This document shows, piece after piece, positions 8,693 to 14,510 of a DNA stretch of 15,667 bases. Every line of letters starts with the position of its first letter. Positions within the stretch are counted from its first letter, which is position 1. This stretch comes from JAIXWP01 sp044371755 (GTDB taxonomy: Bacteria; Bacteroidota; Bacteroidia; Flavobacteriales_D; Sanyastnellaceae). The notes beneath the pieces were generated by a model. The model did not search any database. It was not told the DNA's origin and saw nothing but the letters and a program-made list of their open reading frames with translations. The stretch spans positions 1 through 15,667 of the forward strand of contig JBILSZ010000064.1 in NCBI GenBank assembly GCA_044371755.1, in the 5' to 3' direction. The translations under genes were made by a program, and so were the position numbers.

Positions 8693-9562
8693 ATGCAGGC
8701 ACAACCCGTAAATAAACGAAAGAAGCTCATTAAAAAGCTCAAAAGTCGATTCCGCCTTACGGTGTTGAATGAAAAGACTTTTGAAGAAAAATTCAGCTAT
8801 TCACTCACTCCGATGAACGTTATCATCATGTTCGGAGGTCTTTTGCTCGTATTTGGTACACTGATCTATCTGCTGGTAGCCTTCACTCCCCTCAAAGCAT
8901 ATGTTATTCCCGACTTTACCGACTATTCCTACCGCGAAGATGCGCGTATCGCCCGTCTCCAGGCCGACTCATTATTGGATGTAGCCCGCATGAATGAGAA
9001 GTACGTGCAGGATTTAAAAGTCATTCTAAGTGGAGGTGAATTGAAAAATGCTCTCGATACTGGTTCAAAACAAATAAGCGACGTACAACTCAACTATCAA
9101 GTCTCCGAAATCGACGAGGCTGTGCGCCAGCAATTGAGCGCCGGAGACCGATACGACCTAGACGTTGAGGCCGAGGAAGAAAACACAGCCAAATCCTTTA
9201 TACTATTTCGTCCAGTGAATGGCAGTGTGTCTAATAAATTCAATCCCAAAGAAGGTCATTATGGAATCGACTTTGTGGCACCCGCAGACGACCCCGTGCG
9301 CGCGGTGTTGGATGGTATTGTAATCCTCTCCAATTTCACCTCCGACGACGGCAACGTGATCCAAATCCAGCATTCCAATGGAATGATCTCCGTTTACAAA
9401 CACAATTCGGTTCTCCTAAAAAAACAAGGCGATCGTGTGAAAACTGGTGAGTCCATAGCCTTCATCGGCGACACTGGCTATCACAGCGAAGGCCCACACT
9501 TGCACTTCGAACTCTGGCTCCAAGGCTCACCTGTGAATCCGCTGGACTATATACGGGAGTGA
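8693..9562 (+). CDS. Membrane-anchored M23 (LytM) peptidoglycan endopeptidase
   Basis: 289 residues. A very basic cytoplasmic tail (KKLIKKLKSRFR) precedes one membrane helix (about 43-64), so the rest faces the periplasm. A helical, probably coiled-coil linker (80-150) and an acidic patch (DVEAEEEN, 157-164) lead into the peptidase domain (172-289). Zinc ligands are present: H189 and D193 in HYGID, H271 in HLHFE; H269 and H237 complete the usual LytM active-site set. No key residue is missing, so it should be an active hydrolase cutting peptide cross-links. It is divergent from sprE and near a bactofilin; bactofilin with LytM pairs are well known in cell-shape control. The start is supported by the promoter and by loss of any membrane anchor if shortened much. 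Confidence 0.93.
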   Translation: MQAQPVNKRKKLIKKLKSRFRLTVLNEKTFEEKFSYSLTPMNVIIMFGGLLLVFGTLIYLLVAFTPLKAYVIPDFTDYSYREDARIARLQADSLLDVARMNEKYVQDLKVILSGGELKNALDTGSKQISDVQLNYQVSEIDEAVRQQLSAGDRYDLDVEAEEENTAKSFILFRPVNGSVSNKFNPKEGHYGIDFVAPADDPVRAVLDGIVILSNFTSDDGNVIQIQHSNGMISVYKHNSVLLKKQGDRVKTGESIAFIGDTGYHSEGPHLHFELWLQGSPVNPLDYIRE

Positions 9563-9623
9563 GAACGAGAACAAGAACGAGAACAAGAACGAGAACAAAG
9601 AACAGGGGAACAAGGAACAAGGG
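9561..9623. repeat. Purine-rich 12-bp tandem repeat (GAACAAGAACGA type)
   Basis: The plus strand is almost free of T. AGAACAAGAACGAGA occurs at 9568-9582 and again at 9580-9594, set by a 12-bp period, then decays into GGGGAACAAGGAACAAGGG. The repeat starts immediately at the stop codon of the M23 gene. Its exact reverse complement (TCTCGTTCTTGTTCT) occurs at 9796-9810, so this tract is the outer left arm of a 250-bp palindrome-like island. Confidence 0.85.
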
Positions 9624-9628
9624 AGAGA

Positions 9629-9794
9629 TTGGAATTTAGAAATTGGATGTTGGATGTTGGATGTTGGAAATTGAATGTCGGATGCTCGAATTAGACAATT
9701 CCAAGCTCCAAATTCCAAATTCCAAACTCCAATCTCCTCTCCAAATTCCAAACTCCAACTTCCAAATTCCAAACTCCAACTTCCAAATTCCAAT
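9629..9794. repeat. Inverted heptamer minisatellite (TTGGAnn / TTCCAAn)
   Basis: The tract is built from 7-bp units. The left half uses TTGGATG (three perfect copies at 9643-9663) and variants; the right half uses TTCCAAA, CTCCAAA and CTCCAAC from 9699 on, with one 5-bp phase slip at 9734-9738. The halves are complementary, with the turn near 9685-9698. Positions 9623-9646 match the reverse complement of 9776-9799 at 22 of 24 bases. Three units make 21 bp, so the minus strand reads as a fake EFGIWKLEFGIW protein. Similar intergenic repeats are widespread in Bacteroidetes. The RNA could fold into a long hairpin that may end or protect the M23 transcript. Confidence 0.88.
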
Positions 9795-9815
9795 CTCTCG
9801 TTCTTGTTCTTTTAT

Positions 9816-9823
9816 TATTTTTG
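9816..9823 (+). promoter_or_regulatory. Perfect -7 element upstream of the DUF2167 gene
   Basis: TATTTTTG fits TAnnTTTG exactly and lies 29 nt before ATG 9853, leaving a leader of about 24 nt. No TTG is found 17-23 nt upstream, because that space is taken by the edge of the repeat island (9796-9810). The -33 element is therefore missing or degenerate. Confidence 0.4.
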
Positions 9824-9852
9824 CTTCCATTCAATTTCTAAAAACTACCACT

Positions 9853-10236
9853 ATGAGAAAATTATTCTTTCTATTATTTTTCTTTCCTCTTGCTTCCCTA
9901 GCACAAACCGCAGAAGATAGCTTGTCGATGTATATTGAACAGGTCGAAAGTTCATTGGATTATCAAACAGGAAATATCCAATTGGAAGGTGCAAATGCTA
10001 GCATTACTGTGCCCGACGGCTTTGGCTACTTGAATTTGGAAGACAGCAGATTCGTTCTTGAAGAACTTTGGGGCAATCCCGCTGATAGCACCGTTTTAGG
10101 AATGCTTGTGCCTAAAGAAGCCGGCGTACTTTCTGACAATAGCTGGGGATATATCATCAATTTTGAAGAACTCGGTTATGTGAGCGATGAAGATGCTGAC
10201 AAAATCGACTACAACGAATTGTTGACCGAACTATAA
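9853..10236 (+). CDS. N-terminal half of the DUF2167 protein (upstream of the internal stop)
   Basis: 127 residues beginning MRKLFFLLFFFPLASLAQ, a clear signal peptide with likely cleavage after LAQ at residue 18. The mature part has QLEGANASITVPDGFGYLN and the SDNSWGYIINFEELGYVSDEDADKID region typical of DUF2167 N-termini. If the stop is obeyed, this would be a short secreted periplasmic fragment without the C-terminal membrane segments. The frame is also open upstream to about 9643, but that part only translates the heptamer repeat and is not coding. Confidence 0.7.
   Translation: MRKLFFLLFFFPLASLAQTAEDSLSMYIEQVESSLDYQTGNIQLEGANASITVPDGFGYLNLEDSRFVLEELWGNPADSTVLGMLVPKEAGVLSDNSWGYIINFEELGYVSDEDADKIDYNELLTEL
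10234..10236 (+). other. In-frame TAA dividing the DUF2167 gene
   Basis: The local reading is TTG ACC GAA CTA TAA AAG GAA ACC GAA GTG GAA. The frame before and after is the same, with the next stop 162 codons later. No slippery heptamer or stable stem-loop is obvious just downstream, so programmed recoding has no visible support. A one-base substitution of a Gln codon is the simplest origin. Confidence 0.85.
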
Positions 10237-10248
10237 AAGGAAACCGAA

Positions 10249-10722
10249 GTGGAAAGTCAATCCCGAATTGCACAGGGCTTTGAATCGATCGTTCTCGTAG
10301 GCTGGGCATCAAGTCCATATTATGATAAAGACAAAAAAACACTCCATTGGGCGAAGGAATACAGATTCGGCGGAACAGAACAAAGTACGTTGAATTATAA
10401 CCTTCGCATTCTTGGACGCAAAGGAGTCGTTATGATGAATGCTGTAGCATCGATGCCACAATTAGAAGATGTTAAAAATTCAGCCAATAAAGTCATTAGC
10501 TCAGTGACATTCAATGAGGGACATCGCTATTCGGATTTTAACCCAGATGTAGACGAAGTGGCTGCTTGGACAGTTGGTGGTCTAGTAGCCGGTAAAGTAT
10601 TAGCCAAAGTTGGTTTCTTCGCAGGCCTCTTGAAGTTTTGGAAAGTCATCGCCATCGGCCTCGCCGCCGCAGGCACCGCCATCTGGCGCTTCTTCAACCG
10701 CAACAAAGAGACGACAGAATAA
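10249..10722 (+). CDS. C-terminal half of the DUF2167 protein (downstream of the internal stop)
   Basis: 157 residues if started at GTG 10249, 12 nt past the internal stop. It contains GFESIVLVGWASSPYYD, KTLHWAKEYRFGG, LNYNLRILGRKGVV and DEVAAWTVGGLVAGKVLAKVG, the most conserved part of DUF2167, then two hydrophobic segments and a basic tail (RFFNRNKETTE). It has no signal peptide. Re-initiation at the GTG is possible but would make a protein without its export signal, so independent function is unlikely. It is better read as the 3' part of the interrupted gene. Confidence 0.6.
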   Translation: MESQSRIAQGFESIVLVGWASSPYYDKDKKTLHWAKEYRFGGTEQSTLNYNLRILGRKGVVMMNAVASMPQLEDVKNSANKVISSVTFNEGHRYSDFNPDVDEVAAWTVGGLVAGKVLAKVGFFAGLLKFWKVIAIGLAAAGTAIWRFFNRNKETTE

Positions 10723-10762
10723 TTCGCAAGGAACAATTCGCAAGGACTAATTCGCAATTCAG
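10721..10762. repeat. 14-bp tandem repeat, about three units, starting inside the DUF2167 stop codon
   Basis: AATTCGCAAGGA occurs at 10721-10732 and at 10735-10746, with a degraded third unit at 10749-10762. The 14-bp period begins with the last two bases of the stop codon. The spacer shows no coding signal. Confidence 0.75.
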
Positions 10763-10768
10763 AATGTT

Positions 10769-10848
10769 CCCTTGTTCTCAAAATCCCTTGTTCCTGCCGC
10801 GCCCCCTCGGGGTTCTTTTCAACCCTTGTTCCCAAATCCCCCTTGTTC
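10769..10848. repeat. Four dispersed copies of CCCTTGTTC between convergent genes
   Basis: The 9-mer CCCTTGTTC occurs at 10769-10777, 10785-10793, 10823-10831 and 10840-10848. Its reverse complement GAACAAGGG occurs at 9615-9623 on the far side of the DUF2167 gene. With the 14-bp repeat it fills the 132-bp spacer between the convergent DUF2167 and kefC-like genes. Confidence 0.8.
10801..10819 (+). terminator. Candidate intrinsic terminator after the DUF2167 gene
   Basis: CCCC and GGGG form a short GC-only stem around CTC (10802-10812), followed by TTCTTTT. The stem is only 4-5 bp, so it is weak. It is the only GC hairpin with a following T run in this convergent spacer, and it points the right way for the DUF2167 transcript. 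Confidence 0.3.
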
Positions 10849-10854
10849 CTTCTT

Positions 10855-12690
10855 CTACCCCTTCATTCTCTCCTTGTCCCACGCATTGTCGTGTACATTG
10901 TTTGAGAATCGTACATCCTCGTTGAGCAGTCTTTCTTGAAGTTCAATCTCTGCTTTTACATTGATGATGTATTGTTCCTTGTTGTTCCATTCTTGGGATA
11001 ATTTTGAGAGAGCGCCTTCATCGTATTTGATGAATTCCTGCGCCTTGCGCGTGACGGTATATTTGCGGTGTCCCAAGTCGTGCAGCACATCTGCGCCCAT
11101 AAACACTGAGCTGTGCAAGCCCTCGCGATACGTGTTGTCAATCCCTTTCGCCATCACACCGTAGCTCGCAAAGCGATGCTGCGTGCGGATGTATAATTTT
11201 AAATGTGGAAAATGTTTTTGTGCTACGTCGATCAAAGCGTGCGATTGTTCTTCATCATCCAAGGCCGAAATCAACATTTGTGCTTTTTCAGCACCGGCAG
11301 ACTTGAGCAAATCGAGCCGTGTGGCGTCGCCATAATACACTTTGAATCCCATCTTTCGCAGGAGATCCACGCGATCGCTGTCATGATCTAAAATCGTCGC
11401 ACTCACTCCATTCGCGCGCAAAAAGCGGCCAATAGTACTTCCAAAATGTCCAAAGCCAGCAATGATCACTTTGTGGTGTTCGTCTATCTCGTCTGCTTCC
11501 TTTTCTTCGGCATCTTCGCGTGTTCCAATGAGAGGCATTACCAATCGTTCGTTTGCAAAAATCATCAATGGAGCCAAGGCCATAGTAATCGTTGTTACTG
11601 CCATGCATATCTCCGTTGTGTGCGCGTCGAGAATGGCATATGATTTTGAACCCGCCAATAATACAAACGCAAATTCTCCTACCTGTGCCAGCAATACAGT
11701 AAAAAGTGCATTCTGATCGAATGAGAGCTTAAATGTTTTTCCAATTAAAAATAAAATGACTCCCTTTACTACTATCACAATACCAACGATTCCGAAAATC
11801 AACCCCGCTTCTGAAGCGATGAGATGAAAGTTGATGGTGCTTCCAACAGCAGTGAAAAATAATCCAAGCAATAATCCCTTGAATGGTTCGACATCACTTT
11901 CTAACTCATGTCTAAACTCACTATTGGCCAAAAGCACACCTGCCATGAATGTACCGAGCGCTGCGCTAATTCCCACAAGACTCATGAGATAAGCTACGCC
12001 GACAACAATGAAAAGGGCTGAAGCCGTAAACAATTCGCGCATGCGCGCTTTCGCAATTAATCTCAAAAAAGGATTAATCAAATACCGACCTACTACAATT
12101 AAACTCGCTATCGCAGCCAAGGAAAGTAAGACCTGCTTTGATCCGGAGTCTGAACCTTCACTGTCTACAACAGTCCCTAAAAGTGGCAGCACCGCGAGGA
12201 TTGGAATCACAGCAATATCTTGCAACAACAAAACAGCAAACGAACCCCTGCCAGCCGGAGTAGGATCTAAATTTTTTTCTTTTAAGGTCTGAAGAATAAT
12301 GGCGGTACTCGACAGAGAAAAGGCCAACCCAATAGCAAGTGATGCATTGATATTATAACCAAATCCAAAAAAGAAAATCGCAGTGATGGCTACAGTCGTA
12401 AAGATAACCTGACTCAATCCCATACCCAGTATGGCTTTGCGCATGCGCCAAAACGATTGCGGATTCAATTCAAGTCCAATTAAAAATAACATCATCACCA
12501 CACCAAACTCAGAGGCATGCATGATATCTTCACCTTCAGCGCCCACAAACTTCAAAACAAACGGACCAATCAGAACTCCACCCAATAAGTATCCTAGAAC
12601 GCTTCCTAATCCTAATTTCTTCGCAATGGGCACGCTGATCAAGGCTGCAGCGAGAAAGACAATTGCCATTTGTAAAAATGATGCGCTCAT
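10855..12690 (-). CDS. kefC: KefC-like glutathione-gated K+/H+ antiporter (CPA2 family with RCK domain)
   Basis: 611 residues from ATG 12690. About twelve membrane helices (1-385) form a CPA2 transporter with the LLLQDIAVIP ion-path motif (Q157-D158). The loop HELESDVE at 261-268 closely matches the HALESDIE regulatory loop known from E. coli KefC, followed by the conserved PFKGLLLGLFF. A cytoplasmic RCK/TrkA-N domain (406-520) has the Rossmann motif GFGHFG (412-417), acidic D435, and KVYYGDATRLDLLKSAGA. In the Kef family, glutathione holds the channel shut and glutathione-electrophile adducts open it, releasing K+ and acidifying the cytoplasm. The ATGA overlap with the kefF-like gene fixes the start; the frame is open upstream to 12813 but that extension lies inside kefF. 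Calling it KefC rather than KefB is an inference from loop and partner. Confidence 0.87.
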   Translation of the reverse strand: MSASFLQMAIVFLAAALISVPIAKKLGLGSVLGYLLGGVLIGPFVLKFVGAEGEDIMHASEFGVVMMLFLIGLELNPQSFWRMRKAILGMGLSQVIFTTVAITAIFFFGFGYNINASLAIGLAFSLSSTAIILQTLKEKNLDPTPAGRGSFAVLLLQDIAVIPILAVLPLLGTVVDSEGSDSGSKQVLLSLAAIASLIVVGRYLINPFLRLIAKARMRELFTASALFIVVGVAYLMSLVGISAALGTFMAGVLLANSEFRHELESDVEPFKGLLLGLFFTAVGSTINFHLIASEAGLIFGIVGIVIVVKGVILFLIGKTFKLSFDQNALFTVLLAQVGEFAFVLLAGSKSYAILDAHTTEICMAVTTITMALAPLMIFANERLVMPLIGTREDAEEKEADEIDEHHKVIIAGFGHFGSTIGRFLRANGVSATILDHDSDRVDLLRKMGFKVYYGDATRLDLLKSAGAEKAQMLISALDDEEQSHALIDVAQKHFPHLKLYIRTQHRFASYGVMAKGIDNTYREGLHSSVFMGADVLHDLGHRKYTVTRKAQEFIKYDEGALSKLSQEWNNKEQYIINVKAEIELQERLLNEDVRFSNNVHDNAWDKERMKG

Positions 12691-13292
12691 AATGTGGCCT
12701 CCCCGTATTGGTGAATGTTGAGATATTCTCTTTGCATAAATTCTGATACGTCTTCTCCTGCAGCACTTAATGCCGTTAAAACTTTCGCGTAATTCTCTCC
12801 AAAACTCGAGCACACTTCACGTGTTGCGATATTCGCGTGGTGCACCACAAACGGCGGCAGATAAATCATCTGACAAAGACGTGCAGTTTGCTCAAACGGT
12901 CTCAAAAATTCTGGAATGCTATATCGATTTCTACCCTCGTGTGCATACACATCTTTACTACCACCAGCAGAAACGGCGTTGAACACCCATTTGCCCTTCA
13001 ACTGATCGCCATTCTTTCCATATGCCCAACCATATTCTAAAACCAAATCAATCCATTGTTTCATCAGCGGAGGACAACTGTACCAATAGATAGGATGATG
13101 CCAAACAATGATATCATGCTCCTTTAACAGTTCTTGTTCTTTTTTAATATCAATATCAAAATCTGGATAGAGTTCATACAAATCTCGAAAGGTGACAAAC
13201 GGTAGTTTCTCCACCGCGCGCACCAAGGTGGTATTCACCACACTATCCTCAAACCTTGGATGAGCAAAGAGCACCAATATTTTTTTTTCCAT
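12687..13292 (-). CDS. kefF: KefF-like NAD(P)H-dependent flavodoxin-fold oxidoreductase (Kef ancillary subunit)
   Basis: 201 residues from ATG 13292. It is a flavodoxin_2 fold: first strand KKILVLFAHPRFEDS binds the FMN phosphate (H11-P12), then HHPIYWYSCPPLMKQWID (65-82) and LEYGWAYG (85-92), and FNAVSAGGSKDVY (104-116) replaces the GTTGG-type FMN loop. These are the usual KefF/KefG/MdaB landmarks. KefF is an FMN quinone reductase that docks on KefC and is needed for its full activity. The length is slightly above E. coli KefF (176 residues). It is directly upstream of the antiporter with a 4-bp overlap, the same order as E. coli kefF-kefC. An upstream frame extension to 13358 has no family similarity and was left out. 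Confidence 0.87.
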   Translation of the reverse strand: MEKKILVLFAHPRFEDSVVNTTLVRAVEKLPFVTFRDLYELYPDFDIDIKKEQELLKEHDIIVWHHPIYWYSCPPLMKQWIDLVLEYGWAYGKNGDQLKGKWVFNAVSAGGSKDVYAHEGRNRYSIPEFLRPFEQTARLCQMIYLPPFVVHHANIATREVCSSFGENYAKVLTALSAAGEDVSEFMQREYLNIHQYGEATL

Positions 13293-13299
13293 AATGCCA

Positions 13300-13334
13300 C
13301 GAAAATAAGACCTCCCACTGAATGATGAAACAAA
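13300..13334 (-). promoter_or_regulatory. Candidate promoter of the kefF-kefC operon
   Basis: On the minus strand TTTG (13334-13331) lies 23 nt before TATTTTCG (13307-13300), one mismatch from TAnnTTTG. Only 7 nt separate this box from ATG 13292, so the message would have almost no leader. The spacing is at the upper edge of the accepted range. Confidence 0.35.
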
Positions 13335-13372
13335 AATGATGTGAACAAAATAAACCACTTCAAGGTTTGCCT

Positions 13373-13380
13373 TACTTTCG
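13373..13380 (+). promoter_or_regulatory. Candidate -7 element for the VWA-AAA+ pair
   Basis: TACTTTCG matches TAnnTTTG with one mismatch and ends 25 nt before ATG 13406, giving a leader of about 20 nt. No TTG lies at the expected distance upstream. Like the opposing kefF box it ends in TTCG. Confidence 0.3.
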
Positions 13381-13405
13381 TTTCATCCCCAACGAAATCA
13401 ACCAA

Positions 13406-14506
13406 ATGATAGGTTATCGCTTTACAGAATGGATTCCCGAAGCAGACAAAAGAAAACCTTTTGACCGCTTGTTGCCGCTATTCATCGAATTGCTCAACTA
13501 TTCCAACGGCAATCCTACCGATGCGCTAGACTGGATGGAAGAAATTGACAAGCAACAGCCCCTATTCAGCGAAAACTACTCGCGCGACGATTTCGAGCAA
13601 GAGTTAAAAAGAAGAGGATATTTAAAAGAAGAATATAAACCCGGTCAAGGCGGAGGCAACAGCCTTACTGGAAAGTCCGAACAGGCCATTCGCCAAAGAG
13701 CACTCGAACAGCTTTTTGGTAAAATGAAAAAGACCAATCGTGGAAATCACAAAACACGTCATTCAGGAGGAGGTGACGAACCTACAGAAATGACGCGTCC
13801 TTTTGTTTTTGGCGATAAGCCAGAACAAATATTGATGAGTGAATCATTGCGCAACGCTCAAATCAACAATGGAACGGAGGATTTTTTACTCACCGAGTCT
13901 GACCTCGAAGTTTTTGAAACCGAAAATCTATCGCAGGCAAGCACGGTATTGATGATTGATATTTCCCACTCGATGATATTGTATGGGGAAGACCGCATTA
14001 CTCCAGCGAAAAAAGTTGCGATGGCGTTATCGGAACTTATCATGAAGCGCTATCCCAAAGACACGTTGGATATTGTTGTTTTTGGGGATGACGCTTGGCC
14101 AGTGCAGGTCAAAGATTTGCCATATCTCCAAGTAGGCCCTTATCACACCAACACTGTGGCAGGTTTGGAGTTGGCGATGGATATTTTGCGTCGTCGCAAA
14201 GCAGGCAACAAACAAATTTTTATGATTACTGACGGTAAGCCATCATGTTTAAAAGAAGGCGGGCAGTATTATAAAAATTCATTTGGCCTCGACCCATACA
14301 TCGTTGGCAAATGCCTCAACCTAGCTCGAATGTGCCGCAAATCAGGCATTCCGATCACCACCTTCATGCTCACAGACGATCCATATCTTCAACAATTCAT
14401 AGAAGATTTCACACAAGCAAATAACGGAAAGGCGCTATTCACGGGACTTACAGGACTAGGTGACGGAATACTCGTGGATTATGAGCGCAACAGAAAAAGA
14501 AAATAG
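13406..14506 (+). CDS. VWA-domain protein partnered with a MoxR/ChlI-like AAA+ ATPase
   Basis: 366 residues from ATG 13406, with no signal peptide or membrane helix, so cytoplasmic. The N-terminal 75 residues are helical (FTEWIPEADKRKPFDRLLP). A Gly-rich polar linker (79-130) follows, then a conserved strand region (RPFVFGDKPE) and a VWA domain (about 178-360). The metal-ion-dependent adhesion site is complete: D185-x-S187-x-S189 in MIDISHSM, T248 in YHTNT, and D276 in ITDGKPS. A bound metal is therefore likely. VWA proteins of this kind work with MoxR-type ATPases as chelatase-like or chaperone pairs, the VWA partner binding the client or metal. The ATPase gene begins 4 nt after the stop. 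A TTG start at 13367 would overlap the promoter and adds nothing recognisable. Confidence 0.85.
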   Translation: MIGYRFTEWIPEADKRKPFDRLLPLFIELLNYSNGNPTDALDWMEEIDKQQPLFSENYSRDDFEQELKRRGYLKEEYKPGQGGGNSLTGKSEQAIRQRALEQLFGKMKKTNRGNHKTRHSGGGDEPTEMTRPFVFGDKPEQILMSESLRNAQINNGTEDFLLTESDLEVFETENLSQASTVLMIDISHSMILYGEDRITPAKKVAMALSELIMKRYPKDTLDIVVFGDDAWPVQVKDLPYLQVGPYHTNTVAGLELAMDILRRRKAGNKQIFMITDGKPSCLKEGGQYYKNSFGLDPYIVGKCLNLARMCRKSGIPITTFMLTDDPYLQQFIEDFTQANNGKALFTGLTGLGDGILVDYERNRKRK

Positions 14507-14510
14507 AACC

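Larger units (their letters stand above)
9853..10722 (+). pseudogene. DUF2167-family membrane protein gene interrupted by one in-frame TAA
   Basis: The same frame runs from ATG 9853 to the TAA at 10720-10722 and is broken only by a TAA at 10234-10236 (codon 128). Read through, it gives a normal-length DUF2167 protein of about 289 codons: signal peptide, the GWASSPYYD-KTLHWAKE core, a LNYNLRILGRKG motif, then a membrane-spanning C-terminus. Both halves keep the family motifs and show no frameshift, so the lesion is recent, a sequencing error, or a stop that is read through. From memory of the family, the stop replaces a Gln-like position in the LL-x-x-M-Q stretch, so a single CAA to TAA change would explain it. 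Family function is unknown; it is predicted to act in the envelope. The gene lies between two repeat islands and is not clearly in an operon. Confidence 0.82.

Noticed and set aside
9561..9810. CRISPR array or insertion sequence at the repeat island
   Set aside because: Repeat units are 7 and 12 bp without unique spacers, there are no cas genes, and no transposase or target-site duplication was seen.
9527..9830. Minus-strand frames encoding repeated LEFGIWK-like peptides
   Set aside because: They are translations of the 7-bp minisatellite (three units equal 21 bp), without start context or conserved ends. Such frames are a known artefact of these repeats.
9643..9852. Upstream extension of the DUF2167 frame
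   Set aside because: It only translates the minisatellite. The ATG at 9853 directly begins a signal peptide and has a -7 element at a fitting distance.
10801..10819. The same GC hairpin as a terminator for the minus-strand kefC-like gene
   Set aside because: On the minus strand the stem is followed by GC-rich sequence with no T run, so it fits only the plus-strand direction.
10638..10925. Plus-strand 95-residue frame crossing the DUF2167 end and the repeat spacer
   Set aside because: It is out of frame with DUF2167, spans repeats and enters antisense kefC. Its Pro/Ser/Arg-rich composition comes from the repeats.
12691..12813. N-terminal extension of the kefC-like gene
   Set aside because: The 41 extra residues lie inside kefF and are Arg-rich without family match. 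The ATGA overlap gives a natural start at 12690.
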